From Terriglobales bacterium (lineage in GTDB: Bacteria; Acidobacteriota; Terriglobia; Terriglobales; Acidobacteriaceae): a stretch of DNA of 56,338 bases. The translations under genes and the position numbers were made by a program. Of the stretch, positions 1 through 8,186 are shown piece by piece. The DNA is taken from contig DATIBR010000099.1 of assembly GCA_035457425.1 (NCBI GenBank), positions 1-56,338 on the forward strand, in the 5' to 3' direction. A model generated the notes under the pieces. It was not told the DNA's origin and made no database searches. It saw nothing but the letters and a program-made list of their open reading frames with translations. Position 1 is the first letter of the stretch. Each line of letters opens with the position of its first letter.

Positions 1-1
1 C

Positions 2-1435
2 TCGCCGCACTTCCTCGAGGCGGTGGCCTACGCGCGGCAGGTCGGCTACTTCAGCGTGCAGGCGGCGACCAACGGCATCCGCTTCGCGCAGGATCCGGCG
101 TTCGCGCACGCGGCCGCGAAGGCGGGGATGCGTATCGCCTACCTGCAGTTCGACGGCATCGGCAACGCCGCGAATTCGCACCGCGCGGTCGGCAACCTGT
201 TCGACGTGAAGCTGCGCGCCATCGAGAACCTGTGGGCCTCCGGCGTCGACATCGTCCCGGTCACCACCATCGTCAACGGCATCAACAACGAGCAGGTGGG
301 GCGCATCATCCAGTTCGCCCTCGATAACCCGCGCAAGATCAGCTTCCTGTCGTTCCAGCCGGTCTCGTTCACCGGCCGCGACGAGGAGATCACCGACGAG
401 CGCCGGCAGGCGCAGCGCTACACGCTCTCGCACCTGGCGCACGACGTGAAGAAGCAGACCGGCCTGGGCGAGCCGGCGCGCGACTGGTTCCCCATCTCCT
501 TCATGTCCACCTTCAGCGACTGGGCCGACCTGATCCACGGGCCGAGCGCGGACTGGGGACAGCTCTCCTGCGGCTGCCACCCGAACTGCGGCGTCGGCAT
601 GGCCATCATGATCGACAAGGAGACCAAGGAAGCCAAGCCGGTCACCGAGTTCCTGTATGGCGACCAGCTGGCCAAGGACATCGCGAAGGTCAACGATGCC
701 GGCCGCGGCCGCTTCCTCTCGGTCGTGGGCATGGCGCTCGCGCTCATGCGCAACTACGACCCGTTCAAGTCGCCCAGGCACTTCAAGCTGATCGACCTGA
801 TGCGGAAGTTCGACAAGACCTTCGGCGCGACCAAGAACGCCGACAAGAAGTACGGCTCGGTCAAGGGTGAGCGGACGCTCGAGGATATCGAGCGCCGCCG
901 CCAGGACCGCTGGAACTTCCTGTTCATCGCCGGGATGTGGTTCCAGGACCTGTGGAACTACGACTTCCGGCGCACCGAGCAGTGCATCATCCCGTACGCG
1001 ACGCAGGAGGGCGAGATCAGCTTCTGCGCCTACAACACCGGCGTGGGCTGGCGGAATATCATCGAGAAGATGCACATGACCGCCACCCTCACCAAGTGGT
1101 ACGAGGAGAACGGGCGGCACGAGATCTTCGCCGGCGGCAAGAAGGTCGGCATGGATTCGGCCGCGCACACCCTCAAGCTGAACGAGGAGCACGTGCACGC
1201 CGAGCGCAACCACACGCTCGACGACCTGGGGATCGCCAAGACCGCGCGCGAGGAGAAGATCCGCGCCCGCGACGCGAAGGCCGCCGGCATCGATCCCAAG
1301 AACGCCGAGATGATGAAGCTCTACCGCAAGCACGTCCTGGGCGAGAAGGAGCCCGAGGCGTTCGTCTCACTCAACACCCTCATCGCGCCTGCTCCCAAGA
1401 AGGAGAAGGTCGAGGAGCCGGTCGCCGGCGACTAA
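2..1435 (+). CDS. Tes-like radical SAM protein, C-terminal part (5' end outside window)
   Basis: The reading frame is open from the first bases of the window, so the start codon and the radical SAM CxxxCxxC cluster lie upstream; about 477 residues are visible. The visible part begins in a barrel segment (SPHFLEAV, FSVQAATNGIRF, AYLQFDGIG, VPVTTIVNGINNEQVG, SFQPVSFTGR). It continues into a cysteine-bearing C-terminal region (SCGCHPNCGVG, then TEQCIIPY and ISFCAYN) that could hold extra FeS clusters. This order resembles the archaeal tetraether synthase Tes family (MJ0619-like), whose bacterial homologues have been proposed to join lipid tails into membrane-spanning lipids. Acidobacteria are known for iso-diabolic acid lipids, so a membrane-spanning lipid synthase is a reasonable guess. 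The family call rests on recalled motifs; the substrate is inference. A strong terminator follows at once, so it ends its transcription unit. Confidence 0.65.
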   Translation, partial: SPHFLEAVAYARQVGYFSVQAATNGIRFAQDPAFAHAAAKAGMRIAYLQFDGIGNAANSHRAVGNLFDVKLRAIENLWASGVDIVPVTTIVNGINNEQVGRIIQFALDNPRKISFLSFQPVSFTGRDEEITDERRQAQRYTLSHLAHDVKKQTGLGEPARDWFPISFMSTFSDWADLIHGPSADWGQLSCGCHPNCGVGMAIMIDKETKEAKPVTEFLYGDQLAKDIAKVNDAGRGRFLSVVGMALALMRNYDPFKSPRHFKLIDLMRKFDKTFGATKNADKKYGSVKGERTLEDIERRRQDRWNFLFIAGMWFQDLWNYDFRRTEQCIIPYATQEGEISFCAYNTGVGWRNIIEKMHMTATLTKWYEENGRHEIFAGGKKVGMDSAAHTLKLNEEHVHAERNHTLDDLGIAKTAREEKIRARDAKAAGIDPKNAEMMKLYRKHVLGEKEPEAFVSLNTLIAPAPKKEKVEEPVAGD

Positions 1436-1457
1436 GTTTCTTCGTGTAACCCTGTAC

Positions 1458-1486
1458 AGGCTGCCCACGCGGGCAGCCTTCTTTTT
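1458..1486 (+). terminator. Rho-independent terminator after the radical SAM gene
   Basis: A perfect 9-bp stem (AGGCTGCCC at 1458-1466 with GGGCAGCCT at 1471-1479) closes a 4-nt loop and is followed by TCTTTTT. It starts 22 bases after the radical SAM stop codon. Confidence 0.9.
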
Positions 1487-1505
1487 GGTGGCGAGTAGTT
1501 GGTGG

Positions 1506-1534
1506 TTAGCAGTTGGCGCCGGCTGATTTACAAT
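1506..1534 (+). promoter_or_regulatory. Candidate promoter of the lipoprotein gene (possibly leaderless)
   Basis: TTAGCA (1506-1511) and TACAAT (1529-1534) are 17 bases apart. The ATG at 1543 is only 8 bases beyond the -10, so transcription would begin within a few bases of the start codon. No purine-rich ribosome binding site precedes the ATG. Confidence 0.5.
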
Positions 1535-1542
1535 CGCGCGCC

Positions 1543-1995
1543 ATGAAGAGAGTCTTGTCGATGGCGGTCGTCCTCTGCCTCAGCCTGCTCACCACCTCCT
1601 GCTGGGAGGAGAAGCAGCCGCCGACCTGGAAGACGGCCACCGGCCCAGAAGCCTACGAGAAGTTGTTCTGGGACGAGGTGAAAGCCAAGAACTGGCCGCA
1701 GGTGGAAGGCCGCCTCGGCGCCACCTTCGTCGCCATCGACAGCGAGGGCCGCCACGACCGCGCCGAGACCATGGCGCTGTTCCGCCAGCTCGACCTGCAG
1801 GATTTCTCCCTCGGCGAGATGAAGAGCGAACCCAACGGCAGCGACATGATGGTGACCTACACCATCGTCATGCACGGCACCTACAAGGGGCAGCCCCTTC
1901 CGAACACGCCGCTCCGCATGCTTACGGTCTGGCAGCAGGTGAAGGGGGGATGGATCGCGGTGGCGCACGCCGATGTCCCCGCGACGAATCCGTAA
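1543..1995 (+). CDS. Small lipoprotein with NTF2/DUF4440-like domain
   Basis: A 150-residue protein. The N-terminus (MKRVLSMAVVLCLSLLTTSC) is a lipoprotein signal peptide with lipobox LTTSC; Cys20 would be the lipidated residue. The rest has the layout of a DUF4440/SnoaL-like NTF2 fold: an initial helix (EAYEKLFWDEVKAKNW), a strand with VAIDSEGR, then alternating strands ending in the typical VWQQVKGGWIAVAHADV. Such proteins form small cone-shaped barrels that bind ligands or act as domain partners; no catalytic residues can be named. The ATG at 1543 is preferred to an upstream in-frame start because the signal peptide begins there. It stands alone between a terminator and the pilin operon. 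Confidence 0.75.
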   Translation: MKRVLSMAVVLCLSLLTTSCWEEKQPPTWKTATGPEAYEKLFWDEVKAKNWPQVEGRLGATFVAIDSEGRHDRAETMALFRQLDLQDFSLGEMKSEPNGSDMMVTYTIVMHGTYKGQPLPNTPLRMLTVWQQVKGGWIAVAHADVPATNP

Positions 1996-2034
1996 AGCAC
2001 TGCCTCCCGAATCACTCCGACAACTTCCCAAGAT

Positions 2035-2056
2035 GTAACAAAAAGTTACGGGTTAC
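2035..2056. promoter_or_regulatory. Palindrome GTAAC-N5-GTTAC upstream of the pilin operon
   Basis: GTAAC (2035-2039), five A residues, then GTTAC (2045-2049), followed by GGTTACC (2051-2056 region). The site lies in the 265-base gap before the pilin operon, which otherwise shows no gene. It could be an operator; the same GTAAC core recurs near 10131 and 54437. Confidence 0.3.
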
Positions 2057-2260
2057 CCATCCGGGCCATTGCCTCCGCGCGGGCCTTATCCACGCAAGTC
2101 CATGCACCTAAGGCATTTACCTTGCCGATACAGGTGTGGAACTCAGGATGCTTTTGGAGTAGTATCGCTGCCACTCCTCCCCCGGCAGGCACGCAGTCAT
2201 CCCCCAGGCCTGGAACCAGCACCGACCGCAAAGCAGCAGGCGGCGAAAGCGAGTCATGCA

Positions 2261-2965
2261 ATGAGAAGCAGGAAGAAGCGGGCAAGCGGCTTCACACTGA
2301 TCGAGCTGCTGGTGGTGATCGCCATCGCCCTGGTCGTGGCGGGCATGGCGATCCCGTACTTCATCAACGTGATCCGCGACTACCGGTTGCGCGTGGCCGC
2401 GATCAACGCGATGGGCATGATCCAGGAAGCGCGCATGCGCGCGGTGCGCGACGCGCGGTTCTACTCCGTGTATTACATCGGGGCGAACCCGGTGCAGTAC
2501 TACGTGGACGTGTACCCGCAGAACGCGAATGGGACATCGGGGAACGGAGGCGCCGCGGTGGCGTGTGACAACCCACCGCCTGCCGGCACGGGGCTGTGCG
2601 ACCCGGTGATGGGATTCCCGGGCGAGATCGTGCCGCGCCCGGTGGGCACGGCGCCGATGACGGGCCAGCTGCGCAATCTCTTCCTGCCCGGTTCGGCGGT
2701 GAACCCGTATGACGGCATGAACGCGCAGAGTCCGGTGAGCTTCAGCGCGGAGGGTGTTCCGTGCCTGCCGGCGGGCGCCGCGGCCGGCATCGTCGGCGGG
2801 TCGATCTGCAACTCGCGCAGCAACTGGATGAACCCGGGAGCGCCGGTGGCGTACTGGGTCTTCTACCAACACAATACCAAGCTCACGTGGCAGGCCGTGA
2901 CGGTGACGCCGGCCGGCCGCATCCAGCGCTGGGTGTACTCGACCGGCGGCTGGGCGATGGCATAG
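2261..2965 (+). CDS. Type IV pilus/T2SS minor pseudopilin, GspH/FimT family
   Basis: A 234-residue prepilin. A short basic leader (MRSRKKRASG) is followed by the processing site and hydrophobic helix FTLIELLVVIAIALVVAGMA, with Glu at position 5 of the mature protein, the class III signature cleaved and N-methylated by prepilin peptidase PilD. The globular part starts with INAMGMIQEARMRAVRDARF, typical of the GspH/FimT fold, and carries a cysteine-bearing variable region. It opens an operon: PilV-, PilW- and PilX-like genes follow at 16, 8 and 24 bases. Products of such sets initiate pilus or pseudopilus assembly in the inner membrane. The ATG at 2261 places the leader correctly; upstream in-frame starts would add an unlikely proline-rich extension. 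Confidence 0.85.
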   Translation: MRSRKKRASGFTLIELLVVIAIALVVAGMAIPYFINVIRDYRLRVAAINAMGMIQEARMRAVRDARFYSVYYIGANPVQYYVDVYPQNANGTSGNGGAAVACDNPPPAGTGLCDPVMGFPGEIVPRPVGTAPMTGQLRNLFLPGSAVNPYDGMNAQSPVSFSAEGVPCLPAGAAAGIVGGSICNSRSNWMNPGAPVAYWVFYQHNTKLTWQAVTVTPAGRIQRWVYSTGGWAMA

Positions 2966-2981
2966 GGAAGCGAGGCGACTC

Positions 2982-3542
2982 ATGATGAAGCTCCGCAGGA
3001 AGGCACGCAACCCGCAGGCCGGCATGACGCTGGTCGAACTGCTGATCTCGATGTTCGTGCTGGCGGTCGGTCTGGGGGCGCTGGCGCAGTTGTTCTTCGT
3101 CGCGTCGGCGACGAACACGCGCAACATCCGCGACACCAGCTCGGTGATGATCTCGAAGATGTTCCTGGAAGCGGCGATGTCGCAGCACATCAACTCCGCC
3201 AACCCGACGTTCGTGACCGATTGCGCGGGGAACGTGTGGAGCGTGGGCGTGGCGGACGCGGCGGCGCCCAACGGCGCCGGCGCGCTGCTCGACAACAACC
3301 CGGCGAGCATCACCTACGGCAGCATCAACCGCCTGGGGCAGACCTACGCGGCGGTGCCGGCGAATTACAAGGCGCAGTACGTGGACTGCAACAACCTGCG
3401 CTACGACGTGCGCTGGAATTCCATGACGGTCACGCCCGGGGTGGCCCGGCTGATCACGGTCTCGACCCAGCTGCAACCCAACCAGAACGAGAGCCTCACG
3501 TTCACCATTCCGGTGTCGCTGCGCGGCATCGGTGGGCCGTAG
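2982..3542 (+). CDS. Minor pilin PilV-like
   Basis: A 186-residue prepilin with leader MMKLRRKARNPQAG, then MTLVELLISMFVLAVGLGAL, the PilV/GspI-type N-terminal helix (Glu5 conserved, MxxGLGALAQL layout). The cleaved residue is Met rather than Phe, which prepilin peptidases accept. The rest is a short globular domain with two cysteines (TDCAGN, VDCNN) that may form a disulfide. Two ATGs occur at 2982 and 2985; GGAAGCGAGG upstream serves either. The product would join the tip complex with the neighbouring minor pilins. Confidence 0.8.
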   Translation: MMKLRRKARNPQAGMTLVELLISMFVLAVGLGALAQLFFVASATNTRNIRDTSSVMISKMFLEAAMSQHINSANPTFVTDCAGNVWSVGVADAAAPNGAGALLDNNPASITYGSINRLGQTYAAVPANYKAQYVDCNNLRYDVRWNSMTVTPGVARLITVSTQLQPNQNESLTFTIPVSLRGIGGP

Positions 3543-3550
3543 GAGGAAGC

Positions 3551-4279
3551 ATGAGAACGGAACGCAAGCGCGAGCGCGGATTCTCGCTGCTGGAAATGAT
3601 GATCGTGATCGTGATCCTGACGGTCGTGATCGGGATCGTGATGAAGGAACTGGTGGACATGCAGCGGGTCAACATGGACCAGACCGCGCGCGTGGACCTG
3701 ACGCAGGAAGCGCGCCAGTTCCTCGACCAGATCTCGCTCGACCTGCACCAGGCCGGCTACCCGGGCTGGCGCTTGTTCGACTCCGCCGCGCCGCCGACGG
3801 CCGACAAGATCGCCAACGGCATGCTGGCCGGCGCCGGGCACCCCATGTTCCCGGTGGAGAACGGCATCGAGTACGTGAGCGGGACCGAGGTGCAGTTCGA
3901 GGGCGACATCGACGGCTCGGGCCAGGTGAGCGAGGTCTACCTGCAACTGGTGGACTCGAACGGCAACCCGGCGGTCGCCTGCTCGCTGGCGACGCCCTGC
4001 ATGTTGCGCCGCGGCGTGATCCCCAAGGCGCTGGCGATGGCTGGGGCGGCGCCGACCTACTACACCGAATTGACCGGCGTGATGAACACCAACATCTTTG
4101 CCGCGCGCGATTCGGCGGGCAACGTCCTGGGGCTTCCGGTGACCGACCCCAACGACCTGGGCAACATCCGGTCCATCGACATCACGGTGCAGGTGCGCTC
4201 GACCGTGCCGACGTTCGCGGGGCAGTACCCGCTCATCACGCTGGTCTCAGGCGCCAAGATCAACTCGGTTCTGAACTAG
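3551..4279 (+). CDS. Minor pilin PilW-like
   Basis: A 242-residue prepilin. Leader MRTERKRERG precedes FSLLEMMIVIVILTVVIGIV, a standard N-methylation helix with Glu5. It continues with DLTQEARQFLDQISLDLHQAGYPG, the pattern seen in PilW proteins. A perfect AGGAGG (3541-3546) sits 4 bases before the ATG. An acidic loop near residues 115-125 (FEGDIDGSGQVSEVYL) resembles a calcium-binding loop, though this is only suggestive. It belongs to the pilin operon and probably contacts the PilX-like protein encoded next. Confidence 0.8.
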   Translation: MRTERKRERGFSLLEMMIVIVILTVVIGIVMKELVDMQRVNMDQTARVDLTQEARQFLDQISLDLHQAGYPGWRLFDSAAPPTADKIANGMLAGAGHPMFPVENGIEYVSGTEVQFEGDIDGSGQVSEVYLQLVDSNGNPAVACSLATPCMLRRGVIPKALAMAGAAPTYYTELTGVMNTNIFAARDSAGNVLGLPVTDPNDLGNIRSIDITVQVRSTVPTFAGQYPLITLVSGAKINSVLN

Positions 4280-4303
4280 CAGGTAGGGGATAAGGAGCAA
4301 GCA

Positions 4304-6010
4304 ATGAAACGCAATCCATCGGGTCATCGCAACGGGGAACGCGGCATCGCGCTCATCACGGTGCTGCTGGCGCTGCTGCTGCTCTCGGCCATCGGGCTGG
4401 GCATGATGTACATGACCAACATGGAGACCAGCATCAACGCGAACTTCCGGCGGCAGCAGGTGGCGTACTTCGCCGCTCGCGCCGGGCTGGAAGAGGTCCG
4501 CGCCCGCATGATGAAGGCGAGCCCGAACAGCCTGTGGCCGCTCATCACCCCGGGCTCCATCCCGACCGCCATCAAGAACTACGACCCGGGAATGGCGCGC
4601 GGCCCGCTGACGTTCATTCCGACCGGCAACAACCAGGCCATCCTGTACATCCTCAACGAAGGCAACCAGGCGGGCTCGGTGCGGCCGTGGGACATCAACA
4701 ACCAGTACTACGACGACGAGCTCTGCCACGACGGCTACAACCTGCCGGGATTGCAGGCGCAGAACAGCATCGACTACTCGGTGCGGTGCACCACGCTGCC
4801 GAATGGCAATCTGTGGTATCAGACGGCGACCAGCACGGCGCCGTGGAACGGCACCTCGGCCGCGCTGCCCTGGAAGTGGGCGCGCGTGGCGCTGAAGCTC
4901 AACGGCTCGCAGCAGAACTATCCGGTCAGCAGCGTCGCCGGCGCGGCGACAGGGGTGTGCTTCAACGCCGCGAACGAGCAGGTGCTTCCCGCCGGTACGG
5001 CGCAGTGCAACGACACGATCCCGAGCATGAACCCGGTCTTCCTGGTCACGGTGCTGGCGGTGACGACCACAGGCGCGCGCCGCATGGTGCAGGCCGAGGT
5101 CGGGCTGCAGCCGACGCAACCGTTCCAGTATGGGATGTTCGCCACCGGCAACACCTGCCCGAGTCCGCTGGTCGTCGGCGGTGGCTCGACCACCGACGCG
5201 TACTACTCCTCGGCCGGGCCCTATGGCGGCACGAACGTGTACAACACGGGCGGCGACGTGGGCGCGGTCAGCACTGTGACCGTGATCGGCAGCGGCACGG
5301 CGATCGGTGGCTCGGTCGGCAGCGTCTTGCCTGCCGGCGTGGGTGCCTGTGGCACAGCTGCCCTGAACACGAGCCAGACCCCACTCGTGGGGAATCCGAC
5401 CAATGCCGTGTGCGGCGCCGGTGCGCCGACCAACTGCATCGCCAACATCGCGACGGCGCCAATCGTGCCCACGCCACCACCGCCCTCGCCGCTGCCGCCT
5501 ACGACCAACAAGGTCTACAACAGCAACACGTCGCTGACGCCGGGCACCTATGGCAACGTGACGGTCTCCGGCGGTTCCACCCTGACCCTCGCTCCGGGGA
5601 CTTACAACTGGAACAGCCTCACGTTCGTCGGCAACTCGAACATCGTCGTCAGCCCTCCGGGCGCGGTGGTGTTCAACTTTGCCGGCACCGGCATCAGCAG
5701 CCCGGCGAAGGTCTTTGATATGGGTGGCGGCAGCCTTACGTGCGCCGGCTGCGTGCCCAAGGATTTCCAGGTGATGTACGGGGGCACGGCGAAGATCGCT
5801 CTCAACGGCGGCGCAGCCACCTTCATGCAGGTGAATGCTCCGAATGCGGCGATCACACTCTCGGGTAACGGTGATTTCTACGGCGCCATCCTGGGCAAGT
5901 CGATCGACGTGAGCGGCGGCGCCAAGTTCCACTACGACCTGGATTCGTCCATCGTCAGCATCTCGAACGCCTACTTCACACTGTTGGCGTTCCGTGAGTC
6001 GTTCTACTGA
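4304..6010 (+). CDS. PilX-like minor pilin with large beta-rich C-terminal domain
   Basis: A 568-residue protein. The start (MKRNPSGHRNGERG, then IALITVLLALLLLSAIGLGM and FRRQQVAYFAARAGLEEVRA) matches the PilX N-terminal domain, where the Glu5 of ordinary pilins is missing. Residues about 390-400 are a proline-rich linker (PTPPPPSPLPP). The last about 165 residues are Gly/Ser/Val-rich strands (LTPGTYGNVTVSGGSTLTLA ... LSGNGDFYGAILGKSIDVSG), the appearance of the beta-helix domain (DUF7305-like) often attached to PilX in Acidobacteria and Myxococcota. At 568 residues it is about three times the length of classic PilX. It probably forms an exposed pilus-tip or surface domain; ligand unknown. 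Confidence 0.75.
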   Translation: MKRNPSGHRNGERGIALITVLLALLLLSAIGLGMMYMTNMETSINANFRRQQVAYFAARAGLEEVRARMMKASPNSLWPLITPGSIPTAIKNYDPGMARGPLTFIPTGNNQAILYILNEGNQAGSVRPWDINNQYYDDELCHDGYNLPGLQAQNSIDYSVRCTTLPNGNLWYQTATSTAPWNGTSAALPWKWARVALKLNGSQQNYPVSSVAGAATGVCFNAANEQVLPAGTAQCNDTIPSMNPVFLVTVLAVTTTGARRMVQAEVGLQPTQPFQYGMFATGNTCPSPLVVGGGSTTDAYYSSAGPYGGTNVYNTGGDVGAVSTVTVIGSGTAIGGSVGSVLPAGVGACGTAALNTSQTPLVGNPTNAVCGAGAPTNCIANIATAPIVPTPPPPSPLPPTTNKVYNSNTSLTPGTYGNVTVSGGSTLTLAPGTYNWNSLTFVGNSNIVVSPPGAVVFNFAGTGISSPAKVFDMGGGSLTCAGCVPKDFQVMYGGTAKIALNGGAATFMQVNAPNAAITLSGNGDFYGAILGKSIDVSGGAKFHYDLDSSIVSISNAYFTLLAFRESFY

Positions 6011-6037
6011 GGCTGGTCTGGAGAGCAAGGAGGAGTG

Positions 6038-6580
6038 ATGAAGTCATTGCTGGGCACCGCGATCCTGCTGCTGGCTGGCAGCCTGCTTTGGGGGCAGACA
6101 CAACCTGCGCCCGAGAAGAAGGCGAAGCACGTCATCACGGAGGATGAGCTGGTCGCTTCGCGACCCGCGGACTTCGAACCTTCGGTGACCGATGCGTCGG
6201 AAGCCTCCCCCGCGGGCGAGGCCTCGGCCAAGGACGGCGAAAAGCCGGCGGACGAACAGCCCGCGGCCAGCCAGACACCGGCTCTCGGCCCGAATGCTGC
6301 CGCGGACCTGGAAGCGCTGAAGCAAAAAGAGGCGGAGCTGCAGCAAGAGCTCGGCGAGCTCGAGGCCAGGCTTGCGGAACCGAGCACCAGCGAGCAGAGC
6401 GCGAGCGTCCAGTCGTCGATCGATGGCAAGCGCGAGTACCTGGAGTTGATCCAGCGGCAGCGTCAGGAGCTGGAGAAAGCCATTGCCGCGGCTGGCAAGG
6501 AACAACCGGCAAGCGCTGCGGAGGGCTCCGAAGCCAAGCCCGCGGCGGCACAGCCCGCGGCGGAGGCGAATCCGCAGTAG
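6038..6580 (+). CDS. Secreted coiled-coil protein of the pilin operon, function unknown
   Basis: A 180-residue protein I do not recognise. MKSLLGTAILLLAGSLLWGQ is a Sec signal peptide ending at a likely Gln-Thr cut. Residues about 25-90 are Pro/Ala/Glu-rich and probably disordered. Residues about 92-145 have heptads (LKQKEAELQQELGELEARLA, then LELIQRQRQELEKAIAA) and should form a coiled coil; the C-terminus is Ala/Pro-rich. A GTG at 6035 is also in frame, but the ATG at 6038 lies at better spacing from AAGGAGG (6027-6033). Position as last gene of the pilin operon, before a terminator, suggests an envelope accessory role. Confidence 0.65.
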   Translation: MKSLLGTAILLLAGSLLWGQTQPAPEKKAKHVITEDELVASRPADFEPSVTDASEASPAGEASAKDGEKPADEQPAASQTPALGPNAAADLEALKQKEAELQQELGELEARLAEPSTSEQSASVQSSIDGKREYLELIQRQRQELEKAIAAAGKEQPASAAEGSEAKPAAAQPAAEANPQ

Positions 6581-6599
6581 CGGTGGACCTTTTCACAGG

Positions 6600-6635
6600 C
6601 GTCCGCCGCGTCCGCCGCGGCGGACGTTTTCTTTT
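6600..6635 (+). terminator. Terminator of the pilin operon
   Basis: CGTCCGCCG (6600-6608) pairs with CGGCGGACG (6618-6626) and is followed by TTTTCTTTT. A second copy of the left arm (6609-6617) allows an alternative, nearly loopless hairpin. Confidence 0.75.
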
Positions 6636-6640
6636 CCGGC

Positions 6641-6646
6641 TACAAT
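6641..6646 (+). promoter_or_regulatory. Candidate -10 element of mutY
   Basis: TACAAT lies between the upstream terminator and the GTG start at 6653, 6 bases before it. No -35 is recognisable. Because the terminator ends at 6635, a mutY transcript would have to start close to the GTG. Confidence 0.4.
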
Positions 6647-6652
6647 CGCGGC

Positions 6653-7594
6653 GTGCCGCTCGCCCTCGCTGACTTCCGCCGCCGGCTGCTGCGCTGGTAC
6701 GACCGCCACGCGCGCGCGCTGCCGTGGCGCGGGACGCGCGACCCGTACCGCGTCTGGCTGTCGGAGGTCATGCTGCAGCAGACGCGCGTCGCTGCGGTGC
6801 TGGGCCACTATCGCGACTTCCTGCGGCGCTTTCCGACGCTGCGCGCGCTGGCCGCCGCGAACGAGCGCGACGTGCTGGCGGCGTGGAGCGGGCTGGGCTA
6901 CTACCGGCGCGCGCGCCTGCTGCACCGCGCCGCGCAGGTGGTCGCGCGGGAGCACGGTGCGAACATGCCGCGCAGCGCGAAAGGATTGCGCGGGCTCCCC
7001 GGCGTGGGACGGTACACCGCGGCGGCGATTGCCAGCATTGCGTTCGGCGAGCCGGTCGCCGTGGTGGACGGCAACGTGGAGCGCGTGCTGGCGCGCCTGG
7101 CCGGCCGGGCACTGCCGCCGGCCGAGACCTGGCTGCGCGCGCAGGAGCTGCTCGCGCCGCGCCGCGCGGGAGATTTCAACCAGGCGATGATGGAACTGGG
7201 CGCGACCGTCTGCCTGCCGGACAAGCCACTGTGCGGGCGTTGTCCCGTCGCCGCGGCGTGCGCGACGCGCGGCGAGCTGCCGCGCGCCGCGAGCCGGCCG
7301 CGCCGCAAGCAAGAGGTCGCCTACGCGCTGGCGCGGCGCAACGGTTCGGTGCGGCTGGTCCAGCGGAATGCGAACGCGAGCCTGATGCCGGGGATGTGGG
7401 AGCTGCCGGCCTGCACGGCAAATGGCGCACCAGCACTGATGCGCTTGCGGCATGCGATCACCGTCACCGACTACACGGTCGTCGTCTTCGAAGAGCCGTC
7501 GCGCGCAGGGAGGTGGGTGGAGATCTCGCGGTTGTCGGAGCTGCCGCTCACCGGTCTCACGCGCAAGATCCTGAAACGCGCGGGCATGCTCTAG
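6653..7594 (+). CDS. mutY: A/G-specific adenine DNA glycosylase
   Basis: A 313-residue MutY. It removes adenine mispaired with 8-oxoguanine in base-excision repair. Visible signatures: ALPWRGTRDPYRVWLSEVMLQQ with the catalytic Glu of the SEVMLQQT motif; the helix-hairpin-helix LPGVGRYTAAAI; the catalytic Asp in AVVDGNVERV; and the 4Fe-4S ligands in the spacing C-X6-C-X2-C-X5-C (CLPDKPLCGRCPVAAAC). The C-terminal NUDIX-like domain is short (about 90 residues, ending at MPGMWELP and a truncated tail), so recognition of 8-oxoG may be reduced compared with E. coli MutY (350 residues). The GTG start is chosen because the conserved N-terminus follows directly. Confidence 0.93.
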   Translation: MPLALADFRRRLLRWYDRHARALPWRGTRDPYRVWLSEVMLQQTRVAAVLGHYRDFLRRFPTLRALAAANERDVLAAWSGLGYYRRARLLHRAAQVVAREHGANMPRSAKGLRGLPGVGRYTAAAIASIAFGEPVAVVDGNVERVLARLAGRALPPAETWLRAQELLAPRRAGDFNQAMMELGATVCLPDKPLCGRCPVAAACATRGELPRAASRPRRKQEVAYALARRNGSVRLVQRNANASLMPGMWELPACTANGAPALMRLRHAITVTDYTVVVFEEPSRAGRWVEISRLSELPLTGLTRKILKRAGML

Positions 7595-7601
7595 AATCTA
7601 T

Positions 7602-7654
7602 GGTAGACACGCCCTTTTGGGCGTCCCGGAGACGGCCAGAAGGCCGTCTCTACC
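7602..7654. repeat. REP-like element with two hairpins and closing arms
   Basis: GGTAGA (7602-7607) and TCTACC (7649-7654) enclose two hairpins: ACGCCC/GGGCGT around TTTT, and GAGACGGCC (7629-7637)/GGCCGTCTC (7642-7650) around AGAA. This branched layout is typical of dispersed extragenic palindromes. It lies between mutY and the peroxiredoxin gene. Confidence 0.6.
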
Positions 7655-7667
7655 GGAGAATCGCCCG

Positions 7668-8171
7668 ATGCCCACGCTCGAAGCCGGAACCAAGGCGCCC
7701 GCAGTCAATCTGCCCACGATGACAGGGGAGACCTTCGACCTCGGCGAGGCGCTGAAGCACGGCCCGGTCGCGCTGGCGTTCTTCAAGATCAGCTGCCCGA
7801 TCTGCCAGATGACGTTCCCGTACCTCGAGCGGCTGCATCGCGCCAACGCGGGCGGCAAGGTGCAGATGGTCGGCGTCTCGCAGGACTCGAAGGCCGACAC
7901 CGCCGGGTTCCTGAAGGAGTACGGCATCACCTTTGCGGTGGCGCTCGACGACACCAGCCGCTATCCCGTGTCCAACGCCTATGGCCTGACCAACGTGCCG
8001 ACCGTCTTCCTTATCTCGCCGGACGGCGGCGGCGCCATCGAGCTGACCAGCGTGGGCTGGTACAAGAAGGACATCGAGGAGCTCAATGCGAAGATGGCGG
8101 CGCTGGCGGGCAAGGCGCCGCAGCCGGTATTCAAGCCCGGCGAGGACGTGCCCGACTTCAAGGCCGGTTGA
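7668..8171 (+). CDS. Peroxiredoxin/thioredoxin-fold redox protein
   Basis: A 167-residue protein with the AhpC-TSA/redoxin fold: PAVNLPTMTGETFDLGEAL, then strand LAFFKISCPICQM with a CxxC pair in place of the usual single peroxidatic cysteine, VGVSQDSKADTAGF, and the cis-Pro loop TNVPTVFLI. The CPIC motif is closer to TlpA/ResA-type thiol-disulfide proteins, while QDSKAD resembles peroxiredoxins; the substrate is therefore open. No signal peptide is seen, so it is probably cytoplasmic. The ATG at 7668 is preceded by CCGGAGAA; an upstream in-frame start would read through the REP-like element and is rejected. Confidence 0.8.
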   Translation: MPTLEAGTKAPAVNLPTMTGETFDLGEALKHGPVALAFFKISCPICQMTFPYLERLHRANAGGKVQMVGVSQDSKADTAGFLKEYGITFAVALDDTSRYPVSNAYGLTNVPTVFLISPDGGGAIELTSVGWYKKDIEELNAKMAALAGKAPQPVFKPGEDVPDFKAG

Positions 8172-8186
8172 GGGTCGAAGAACTAG

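Noticed and set aside
2219-2252. CGCAAAGC word near the pilin operon, resembling the c-di-GMP-I (GEMM) riboswitch core
   Set aside because: The required GGCAAA and closing stems are absent, so it is a chance word.
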